Assembly (NCBI RefSeq): GCF_032854445.1
Contig: NC_088303.1
Location: 16,501,501-16,565,500 of the forward strand
Direction: 5' to 3'
Source: Liolophura sinensis
Taxonomy: Eukaryota; Mollusca; Polyplacophora; Chitonida; Chitonidae
Length of the DNA stretch: 64,000 nt
The translations under genes and the position numbers were made by a program. Positions 36,201 through 48,200 of this stretch are shown here, piece by piece (the stretch's first letter is position 1; each line of letters begins with the position of its first letter). Under the pieces are notes generated by a model that made no database searches, had not been told where the DNA came from, and saw only the letters and a program-made list of their open reading frames with translations.

Positions 36201-39200
36201 ATAAATAAATAAATATTCTATCGAAGTGAACAATTTCTGCCGTCAAGTCAACCATGTATTTTGCAAATCACTATGTTTTTTTTACACATAGCTCAGTTTT
36301 ACTGATGTATACTTTAGTAAACATTTTCAGTTTAGTCAAGCATGCACAAATATATACATGTCGTCCCGAGAAGGGCCAAAGAAAAAGCCGTCAGCAGTTC
36401 CAAAGGCCAATCCAGTATAAAATCCAAACGGTATTATTTCGTATGTGTGTATGTGTGTATGTATGTATGTATGTATGTGTGTAAGTTTGAGGTTTAACGT
36501 CGTACTTTTTTCCAGTCATATGACGTCGAGGAGTCATTAGGTGTGTGTACATGTATTGTGTTATAAAGCGAGTCCATGCCTCCAAAGTGCTGCCGCAACT
36601 GAATCATCATGCCGAAGACACCAAACATGACACCCCACCCAGTAACATTATACTGACACCGTGCCAACAAGTCATATTTCCTTGCTCTAACCTCTCAGTG
36701 CTGAGCGACAAGCGAAGCAGCACGGTATTAATGGTTGATTGATTGGGATTTAACACTTCTTTGACGGCATTTCAGCGATATCGTGGTGAGGACATATCCC
36801 AAAGCGAGAACAGAGTCCGCAAACAGCACCACATATATGGTAATTATGAAGCCCTGATTTAGACTAAATCGTTCATGCTAGCGCACAAGGAGTTTGAAGA
36901 AAGCGTTGACAGACGTTAGTATATCGCAAGGTCGACATCATCCACCTATAAAGCCCAAGATAAGATCGCCAGCTGACATGTTTTCATCCTATGCTACACA
37001 GTCACCCGATAACTGCATGTCACCCGTCCTTGCACAGCTGGGTATATGTTCTCGCTACCTGTACAGAATGTTCCAGAAAACAAGGATTCGTCCACGTAAA
37101 TTTTACATTACATTCTAGAATGTTATCAAAACATGCACAAATGAGAGCGTATCGTTTCAAGTAAACATGTTTTCTCAGTTTTGGCTGAGCCTACCGTTAC
37201 ACCTTTGGTAGGATGTAGCAAAGCCTAATCATGATGGTCAAAACCACGAAGCGTTCATACCAATGTGTCCCATCAAGAAAATGGGTTTTGCCAAAATCCC
37301 AGCATATTTTGATGAAACGCTTTAAAGCCATACGAAAGCCATGAAATGCTTTATACAAACATGCTGCTGGCGTCCTTAAGCCAAACTTTGTCATACCAAG
37401 AAACATTTCCATATTACACATGACCTGAACGTGCACTTCAGTGGCAACTGATGTACTTTGATAAACAGCACATAAAAATGCTGACGTGAAACCCACCGTA
37501 GGAAAGTTATCGTTTCGTGAATGGTGGAAGATTTTTGTGGGAAGGATGCAATTTCTTTGACGTTAGACTTCAATGTGTTGTTGTCGTTAGGGTGCCTATG
37601 TAATTTGCAATTTAGGTCTTGTACGGGAACATCTACTCACCACGTAGTCATATTCATCATATAAATAAATAAATAAATAAATAAATAAGTAAATAAAAAG
37701 TATCTTGGTGTAAAAAGGAAAAGAATACGAAATTCACCAGTCTCACGTGATCGCTTTGTTTGTAACAGAAACATGTCTCCCTGGAGCTTTACGGTGGGGC
37801 TATGTGTGTGTTTACGTTGGCTCGGCTACGATCCACACTAACATGAAATTATCATGTCCTGATAAATTGTAGGATGACCTTTAATGTTAATATGCCTATT
37901 TGGGATTGTTAGGCTGACTACAAATATGTGCTGAAGAATTCTTATTGTTTGGGCCTTCTATTGTAACCCTATATACTTCCCCACAGAACGGTGGTGTCAT
38001 GTGTACACCGGTATGCAGGCTTAATGGGTTGACATCTTCCTCCATCGTACCGTTCTGTCATCCCAGTGAATACGAGGAAAGGTCAGTCCGCATGTGTTGC
38101 CATTTGGTCTTCTGAAGCTTTAGTACCAAGTTGTTGTTTTTGTGAGAAGAATCGCGGTAGTTGACGGATAAAAATTTGCGATTAATGTTAGCGTGCCTGG
38201 GCTGCTCTGACGAAAACACAAAATGCAAAAGTATATTGAACTTGAAGCCGTAAACACAAAATGAAGATGTGTACAGAGCTTGCAGCAGTATAGAAAACAA
38301 GCCGAGGTATACAGAACTTGAAGCAGTAAAGAGAGCAGGCAAAAGTATACGGAATCCAAGAAGTATTCACAACATGTAGAAGTATACAGAACATGAAGCT
38401 GTATAGAGAACAAGAAGTACACATGTAGAAGTATATACAACATGCAGGAATATACAGAGCTAGAAGCAGTAAACACCACATCCAGGAGTGTACAGAGCTG
38501 AGGGCAGTAAACACAACATGCAGATGTATTCAGAGCTTGCAGCATATAAAGTACAGGCAGAAGTATAGGCCTAGAGAGCATGTAAAAGTATACACGACAT
38601 GCAGAAGTGTGCAGAGCTTGAAACAGTATAGAGGACTGGCAGAAGTATACAGAGCATGTATAAGTATACACAGCATGCAGAAGTGTACAGAGCTTGAAGC
38701 AGTATAGAGGACTGGCAGAAGTATAAAGAGCATGTATAAGTATACACAGCATGCAGAAGTGTACAGAGCTTGAAGCAGTATAGAGGACAGGCAAAAGTAT
38801 ACACAGCATGTAAAAATATACACAGCATGCGGAAGTGTACTTAGCACGCAGAAGTGTACACAGCATACGAAAGTGTACAGAGCATGCAGAAGTACAGAGC
38901 AATCAGAAGTGTACTGAGCATGCACAAGTGTACAGAGCAATCAGAAGTGTACAAAGCAATCAGAAGGGTACAGAGCATGCACACGTGTACAGAGAAAAAT
39001 ACAGAAAAATGTAATGAACGCACAAGCATATATACATACATGTTAAAGTACGTATATACATAAGGCAAAGAAAAATAAAACATCACTGACAGACTGTATC
39101 AGGTAGCCATTATACCATGTGTTTTACGTTTGTTTTGTTTTGTTATATTTGGGCGCAAAATTTAATAGTCAAAGGTTTTATTTTAGTCGTATGCCCCATG

Positions 39201-42200
39201 AACCATATTGGCTGAACAAAGCAAGACTCACTGACGTCAAATGTACAGAATTATTTTTCTTGCAGAAAAGGTGCACAGAATCATTTTTTTCGAAGATAGA
39301 ATAGATTCGTTGTTGTCGGTAAAACACCATTTAGAAACGCACCATAAACCAATGCACCTTACAATAATTCAATAATTTGAACATTTCGGAAAATAAACTA
39401 AGATGCGTAAATGCGAAATATAAACCAAGGTGAACTATTCTGGGGCAGCTTTCAGTGGTTTAACAGATGATGATGAATCTAAAATTTCTATTGTTATTTC
39501 TTCGGCTGTGTTTCTCAGAACATTCAATGATGCATATTGTAAATAAATCAGTCAGGATTTCGGAAAGGAGCCTTTATGTGTTGATGTCTGCATTTCGGCG
39601 TAGGCAGAAAAATTTACAATAAAAGTCAACCTGTGTATTGATGGATTGCCCACATAATCTGGTATGTAAGGATATGGAAGGCAGGAACGGATTACGGTTT
39701 ATAGTTCTTATATTTGCATTTTACAGCTGGCTTTGGTTGCTGTTTTATGTTGATTAGGGGGACTTGTTTTTCAGCGTATGTATGCGAACAGCTGTTGGCT
39801 GAGCACGTGCTCTCGGCGTGAAGACAGTTTTCATTGGACGAAAATATTAAAGATGTTATCTCTACAACAGGAAGCTATGCAAAGTTAGGGTTTTAGAAAT
39901 CAATATCCCGATATTCTAACAATCCCCGTATGTATAATGTGTCATTCGAGCTATGCAGACGGTACACTTACAGAAGGAAAAAACGCTATAACATATGCGC
40001 AAAATGTAAATTACTTCTTGCTGCCTGCAAGGTTATCTATCACGCCAGTCAGTTGTACGGATTCTGGGCTTTATGACACAATCTTTCAAACCGCAATGCG
40101 GTGATGGAGAGCGTCCGCCTCGTTAGCAAGGTATAATAGTTCAATCCTGAGATTGGTTTCCCTCAAGACAACATCATTTGGCTTTCTTTTCAATTTGTTT
40201 GTCGACTCTCAGCATTCCTGTGTACAGTTCTGTACCTTGTCAGATTTATGGATTACGGTTGTTATGTGAAGGACATTGCATCATGTCTGGTGACAGGGTG
40301 TTGCAGTGAGGCAACACCATAATTTGTTGGTCATAGTGAGACCGGCCTGGTATGGCGAAATTATGGTGCATGGAAGCGACGTTAAAACCTGCCGCATGCA
40401 AACAATCAAACAGACTTGATGGTCCGGAACTTGTCACTTGTTAAAAATTCAAATCATTGTCTTTTTTGCGTCTAATTAATGTAACTCTACAAATCATTTT
40501 TAATGGTTTGTATTATTTATACACAAACGTTCCAAACGTGTTTAGCTGCTCATTGAACAACTGAGCAACGTTCTCTGTCGTTGTGTTCAGAACTTACTAA
40601 TTTACACATGGTTTTAGCTTGTAGTTTGAAGTAGTAATAGGAGTTCCATTATGAGAGGTTGATCTGTTTACTCTGGGATTTGTGACAGATAACAGAGAAC
40701 CTGCGATTCTTCACAGCGTGTCACTGGCGTGTTTTCTCTCTACAACATGAATAATTAAGCAGTATTGTCGTTAAATTGTCGTGAAAAACGCACATAGTGA
40801 ATCCGTCAAGAGGTGGTGTGTTTTCTGGTGCCGTCAGATTACCGTTCGCTCGCCAGGCTTTCTCTCTGTCTCCCTGCATGTACGAACTCAAATTAATCTG
40901 CCACCAGACACAAACTCTGCTTTCTAAGAAAATGCTCCACGTGCTGACATATTGCTATCCAGTTGGTTTGCCAAGCATCATATAAATTACTATGATGACA
41001 TTCGACCTCAGTCAGCGGAATCATAGAAACACGGTATTTGAGTTTGGGTGTATTATTAATTGACCTCACCACCATATGGCTGAAACATTGCCAAAGTCAT
41101 GCTTACTCATTAATTTAATGTTATCAAATCGAGTCGATGATTATTCAGCAGAAAAAACGCGAAAACATGTTTTGATTATGACTTTGAAATCTTACAATAC
41201 TAGTGGAATCAATGGACGAAAGCTCGCGATAGCGTATATGACAATGGTGGGGTTCTGACACACAAACAATAATTATTCAATAAATAGTTTTAAGAATTTA
41301 CAAGATGCTCTCCGTGAAATCACTGTGTCCCTATTTTTGTGAACAATGAGCAACCACTTCATTTCAGACTTAACCTTATAAGCAAAATTCGCTATACCGT
41401 TCTAAATGCGAAAGGAAAGGCAACTAACCAGTATATATACCTAGTCAAAAACCATCGCCCTTGACCTGGTACCTGACAAATCTCCTAACGTAGACAGTCG
41501 AACCAGTGAGAGTTGGATTTGACAGCTTTTGAAGACATAATGCGTTAGATCTTTCTTTTGGGCGAAAATTCTTTTTGCCACTTTTTATTTGTCAATCTTG
41601 ACCTTGTTGCCAATCGGCTATGAGACGAAACGGGAAAAATGTCTTTTCACGAGTGAAATCATTCCCAGTCTTTGCTGAAGACGCCTACAACGGAAGCCAC
41701 TCTACCTAATTCAGTTAGAGGTAGTTAAGGTAAGACGATTTGCACAGGATCAGCTGGCTGGTTTAACCACCGGTAATTACCCGGATTGAACATTCTCGTT
41801 AATTTATTGAATCTGTTGGGAGAGTTAACCTAACACCGACACTAGAACATCAGAGAAGATATTCCTTAATAGAAAGAGGGAATTGGGATTTTTGTAATAG
41901 ACGAGGAAAATGCCAGATAGGCGTCACAAGGGATTTTGGAAATTTTCTAATTTCTCATTTCTTGTTAAGCTGTTGACTTCGTAACAAAGCAATTCGATTG
42001 ATGGGCAAGCTTATAGTGCAAATTTCTGGTTTGCTAATTGCATTTTAAGTATTAGTTTCAGTATAATTCATATTTACACGGTTTGAACCGATCGCAGATG
42101 AGTGAGTGGGAAGAATGAGGGTTTATTTTGACGATGATGAGCAGAGACATAATCCTTACAACGCATATGTCGCTCCCAACGTTCGCTTTACATCACTGCC

Positions 42201-45200
42201 ACCCCTAGCAAAGCACAAAAATCTTGAACAATGACAAGGTCACGGTGATGAGGGCAAGGTCACGGTGATGAGGTACGAAGTTATGCATATGTATTCTTTT
42301 TATCTGAAGTATGTTCATCATGATTCTAACCGTAAACCGACCCAACTGATGAGTGCTGATTATAGGTCCGCGCAAGAACCTCAGTGGCGAGACCTGAAGT
42401 CAAAACAAGCCTACGTGGGTAGCACAGGCTCCATAGGTCAAGCTTCTCTAGTGGTGGCGGTGAGGTAAACTGAGCGCCCACAGCGGCACATGCGGTGCAA
42501 GGTGTATGGAGCAGAGAGCTTTAATCTCCATGGAATGTCCATGCTCTTCCTTGGCCAAGGTCAAAATATGTTGGCAGTATACACCGAATTGCTATGATGT
42601 ACAACATGGCTTTATATGCAGGTGTACTTGGACAAAACATCCAAAATTAAACCGTCACTTTGTTTCATCAGAATTACGTAAAACCATCTGTATAATTTGT
42701 TTAACCTGTATAATTTTTACCTACACAGACTTTAATATTGAGTTCCCACTCTGAAGCAATCCTTTCTCAGACTTCCAAGGGTTCAGCGACTTACATTGTT
42801 TAATGATTACATGAACATATAGACAGAAACACCTGCTTCCCCTTTGGCATTTAAATACGAAACCTTGCTCAGTTCGCAAGCATCATGGTTCATATGCGAT
42901 GCCTGACAAATGGTCGTCCCGCGTTGACAGGACAGTACCCAAAGGACATGTCTCCGGTGAAGCATTAAGTGATCATTGTCATATGTGGGCTGAGAGTGAT
43001 AATGTGTAGGTACCCCTTCGGCTTGTTCTCCATGGGGTAACGGTCATTTTCATAAAGCGTATAAAGTGTCTGCCTTAACTGACGTTTCTGTATTAACATC
43101 AAACAGATGGTGCGTATTTACCTGGAGATATGTCCGTCTTAAGGTTTGGGTAAGTCCTTTGGCAAACACGGGTACAGCAGCAGCGTTACCGGAATTGTGA
43201 AATATTGTGCGGAAATATATCAATCATTAACGTTTGCATTCCTGTCGCTCAGTCACTGGCGTTTACATTCCTGTCGCTCAGTCACTGGCGTTTGCATTCC
43301 TGTCGCTCAGTCACTGGCGTTTGCATTCCTGTCGCTCAGTAATTGGCGTTTGCATTCCTGTCGGTCAGTCACTGGCGTTTACATTCCTGTTGTTCAATCA
43401 TTAACGTTTGCATTCCTGTTGTTCAATCACTAACGTTTGCATTCCTGTCGTTCAGTCACTGGCGTTTACATTCCTGTCGCTCAGTCATTGAAGTTTGCAT
43501 TCCTGTCGCTCATTCACTGGCGTTTGCATTCCTGTTGTTCAACCATTAACGTTTGCATTCCTGTTGTTCAATCACTAACGTTTGCATTCCTGTCGTTCAG
43601 TCACTGGCGTTTACATTCCTGTCGCTCAGTCATTGAAGTTTGCATTCCTGTCGCTCATTCACTGGCGTTTGCATTCCTGTCGCTCAGTCATTGAAGTTTG
43701 CATTCCTGTCGTTCAGTCACTGGCGTTTGCATTCCTGTCGTTCAGTCAATGAAGTTTGCATTCCTGTCGCTCAGTCGCTGGCGTTTGCCTTCCTGTCGCT
43801 CAGTCATCGAAGTTTACATTCCTGTTGCTCAGTCATTGAGGTTTGCATTCCTGTCGCTCAGTCATTGAAGTTTGTATTCCTGTCGCTTAGTCATTGAAGT
43901 TTGCATTCCTGTCACTCAACCGTGAACGTACGTTTGTATTCCTGTCACCCTCTCGTTGGTTTTTGTTTACCTGAAGTGTTCCTCTTACCCTGTAGTTGGC
44001 TTTTGCATACCTGTCACCCTGTCATTGGTGTTTGCATACCTGTCACCCTGTCGTTGGCGTTTGCATACCTGTCACCCTGTCATTGGTGTTTGCATACCTG
44101 TCACCCTGTCGTTGGTGATTGTATACCTGTCACCCTGTCGTTGGCGTTTGCATACATGTCACACTGTCGTTGGTGTTTGCATATATGTCGCTCGGTCGTT
44201 CGAGTCCCTTTTGCTCATTCGGTTTGAATACAGTATCTCTGCATTCAAGTGTTCATCCGTCAAGTATATCCCGCGGGATGCCTGTGCATTAGCGGCCTTC
44301 CCATTAGATACGACAAGGTTTAATTAACTTAACTAAGGCCTCTGTGGTCAGATCTTTTGTGGTTTATGGACATTTAATGTTACCTACATCACCTCGTTAA
44401 GAAGACCTAATGGTCTCTCTCCCTGGGGAGACATGTCTTGTCGGGGTCGTGTCAAAACTGAGGTAGTGTGGTTGATTCAGTCCGGTCATGGAGACCTAGT
44501 TACCCCAGGGGTCAGTAATCGGTGGTCAGACACACACAGTCACCAGCTGGCGCACAGCTTTAAGAAGAACGTCCATTACGCTGATTTCTCCAGTTTCCCA
44601 ACAAATTATCTTTGAGCTGGATTTGGCAATTGTGGCCGAGTAATCAGAGCGTCTGTCTCTAAAGCGGCAGATCCGGATTTTCCGATCCGGTCGTTTGATA
44701 CATGTGACTTATAGACTCTACGGAATCCGTAGTACCCTATCGCCTGTCACACAGCTTCAACAGGTAGGGGAAACACTATGGTGTGCAAGTGTGTCCGTGA
44801 TACGTGAGAAAGTTTGGGAGTAACTTGCCGAAAGTGGATGATTCACTGCCCGTCACCGAGTAAGTGGAATTGTTTTGAGTATGGCGTTAACAGTCAATCA
44901 CCGGCCCGGATAGCACAGTTGGTAGAGCGTCCGCTTCGGGACCGGTAGATCCAGGATCAATCCTTGGTCGAGTCACACCTAAGACTTTAAAGGAGGAAGT
45001 TGTAACTTCCTCGCTTGGCGTTCAGCATGAAGTGCAACGACTGGTTGACCCGTATCAGTATTATGGCTCGGGCGGGGCGGCTTACTTGCCTTCGGTAAGT
45101 CGTCTCAGTGATGCAGCACTAAATAAAAGAGCGGTGGAAATCCGTCCTGCAACAAGGAGGCACAATTACACGTGCATGCACCCTAATGATTCCTTCGTCG

Positions 45201-48200
45201 TCATATGACTGAAAAATTGTTGAGTACGACGTTAAACCCCAAGCACTCACTCACTTAACAGTCAATCAGTCGATCGATTAATCAATCAATCAGTCGGTCA
45301 ATCAGTCAATCAAACAATCAGTACATTAGCCCAGGGCAAAGACTGCATGGTGTCTTCTCTAAGTCGTTCCTTTGATTGATTAATAACGCCGTGCATAAGA
45401 ATTTTTCCCTGTTAATAGATTGAGGAAACCGGAATATCCGGATTAAATTAACCACCTACCTTAACCGAGCATCTGACAAACCTCCTGACTTAAACGCATA
45501 GCGAAAGAGCGAGAGGGAGATTCGATCACGCAAGCTCCTTGATCAGAATTTTTTTGAAGCATCGCTATAAACATTACATCATTGAGACTGGCCTGTGATG
45601 TAGTGACATTGTCGGCATATGAATGAAACAACGATGAAAGTATTGCCAAAACCAATCCATGCCAGTCATGATTTCTTTTGTCAGTGTTTCGAAAATTAGC
45701 TGGTTTATGTTTATATCTCTTAGAAAAACTCTTATATCTCAATTTTACAATCTTTTTTCATCTTACTTGTCTTATGCGTTCATCCATTATTTCTACTATT
45801 TCAGTTTGAATGTGGTCATTATAGTACAAGGGCATTAGGCCTGATGAGTGACTGCAATATATCTGGCTAGTTGGTCCTCTGAGTGACTGCAGTACTTTTC
45901 TGGTTGTCCGCTGAGTGATAGCAGTACTTTGCTGGTTGGTCCGCTGAGTGACAGCATTACTTTGCTGGTTGGTCCGCTGAGTGACAGCATTACTTTGCTG
46001 GTAGGTCCGCAGTTTGACACCATTACTTTGCTGGTTGGTCCGCTGAATGACAGCATTACTTTGCTGGCTGGTCCACTGAATGATAGCAATACTTTGCTGG
46101 TTGGTCCGCTGGGTGATAGCACCACTTTGCCGTTTGGTCCGCTGAGTGACATCATTACTTTGCTTGTTGGTCCGCTGAGTGACAGCAATACTTTCGTGGT
46201 TGTCCGTTGAGTGATAGCACTACTTTACTCGTCGATCCGCTGCGTCACAGCATTACTTTGCTGGTTGGTCCACTGAGTGACAGCATTACTTTGCTGGTTG
46301 GTCCGCTGAGTGATAGCAATACTTTGCTGGTTGTCCGCTGAGTGATAGCAATCCTTTGCTGGTTGTCCGCTGCGTGAAAGCATTACTTTGCTGGTTGGTC
46401 GGCTGAGTGATAGCAATACTTTCGTGGTTGTCCGCTGAGTGATAGCACTATTTTACTAGTTGATCCGCTGCGTCACAGCATTACTGTGCTGGTTGGTCCA
46501 CTGAATGATAGCAATACTTTGCTGGTTGGTTTGCTGTGTGACTGCAGTACTTTACTGGTTGGTCGAGTGAGTGATAGCAATACTTTGCTGGTTCGTTTGC
46601 TGTGTGACTGCAGTACTTTACTGGTTGGTCGAGTGAGTGATAGCAATACTTTGCTGGTTGGTTTGCTGTGTGACTGCAGTACTTTACTGGTGGTCGGCTG
46701 AATGATAGCAATACTTTGCTGGTTGGTACGCTGATTGACTGAGTACTTTTCTCTTTGGTCTCCTGAGTGACTGTTAGGTTTTTGCTCGGTGGTTAGCTGA
46801 GTGACTACAAGGTTTAGTTAGTTAGTGAACTGAGTGACTGCAGTGGTTAGCTGATTGGTCAGCTGTGTGACGTAAATACTTGGTTGGTTGACCAGCTAAT
46901 GGACTCAAGTTCCACTAACTGAAATACCATGGCGTTGTGACCATAAACTTCAGTACACTCGTATGAACATACACGGCCTCTAGACATCTCCAGTTTAATA
47001 TTCAATCGGATCTTCCTCTGATTATCTAGACATGCTATAAGACGTTCACGTTGACGCAAATATCCAAATACTCTTTTTTTGTTTTTCATTTAAATTAACG
47101 CCAGTGTGAATAAAGGTGTTTGAACTAAGGCTTTTAATATCAGCAGTCAATAGAGACTAGGCAGAAAATACGTACTTGCTGGTGCGAGGGGAATGGAAAT
47201 AGAGTCGGCAGACTTGGTTGTATAATGGGATTCTTAGTCTGTGCTGTTCAGACCAAATCTCCGTTCATTCAGTATCGCTGACATGACGGCCTGTCAGGCT
47301 TCATACGGCTGTAATCCTATTTCAGGTATCGCAACCTCAGCTATATTGACATGGGAAGCGCTTCTCCAGCCTTCCGGCTTTGGAGAGTTTTCTTGTATTT
47401 AGGGTAATTTTCGGTTTGAAGCGGAAATTTAAGATAGTGAAACAGAGCAGATAGACGTCACATCAAGTTGGCATCAGCCGTCTGAAGGCGCATCGAAGAC
47501 GTAGGCCTAAGCGTCGAGTGATATCTCACTAGAAATCCTTCGATGGAAATCAGCCTTTATACTTTTGTCTAATTGTCTTGGGAACAAGTAAAAACTGGCA
47601 TTTTCATGTGGAATTGTGGGCAGAATGCCAAGATGATAGTGGTCCAAGACCTCTGAGGTTACGATTTACATGAGAAAAATAAAATTTTGATTTCACTGAC
47701 GAGGCCTATATGCAGCACTCATTTTCTTTTTGAGCTATTTTGTACAATGCGTCGTTCAGTGACTTTTTTGACGAATAACATTTTTTCTCGGAAGAAGATC
47801 ATCTAATTAGCAATAAAACCATATATGGTTGCAATAATTATAAGATACAAATGTAGTCTTCAACTACCTCCAGCAGATTTTTGCACTTCAAAGAGAAAAA
47901 ATGAGATGAGCCTGTAAAAAGCAAGGTAGAGAATTGATTGGCACTTGTTTGAATGAACTGTTGATCATTGGGTATATTGAAGAGAGGATGCTGCATTACC
48001 AGCTTCCTAACCCATTGAGCATGTAAAGTTTGCCAGTGACAGCCATTACACGGGCTGCCGCGATACACGGATCGGAGTTATCGCTGGGCTATACAAACGC
48101 CAGGCTAGATTTCTTTCTCAGTGACATTTAAACCAAGCCAATCTTTCCTTGTCATTGTTTCCCCGTTAAGTGGTATGATTCTTGCCTTCCGCTCGAAAAG

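Noticed and set aside
38120-38902. 260-codon minus-strand open frame rich in Cys, Tyr and Leu
   Set aside because: It lies wholly on a 19-base minisatellite. The other two minus frames are open too and read permuted versions of the same motif, so openness comes from the repeat unit.
43146-44327. Overlapping plus-strand frames of 68-123 codons with repeated LHSCRSV and FAFLSL motifs
   Set aside because: All three frames of a 29-base minisatellite are open. No splice sites or start context support any of them.
45835-46711. Repeat peptides on both strands (GPTSKVMLS and LVGPLSDSI types)
   Set aside because: A 33-base minisatellite inside the supported first intron of the phosphatase gene. Opposite strands are equally open.
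43213-46905. CRISPR-like regular repeats
   Set aside because: The repeats are contiguous, without unique spacers, and the surrounding genes are spliced animal genes.
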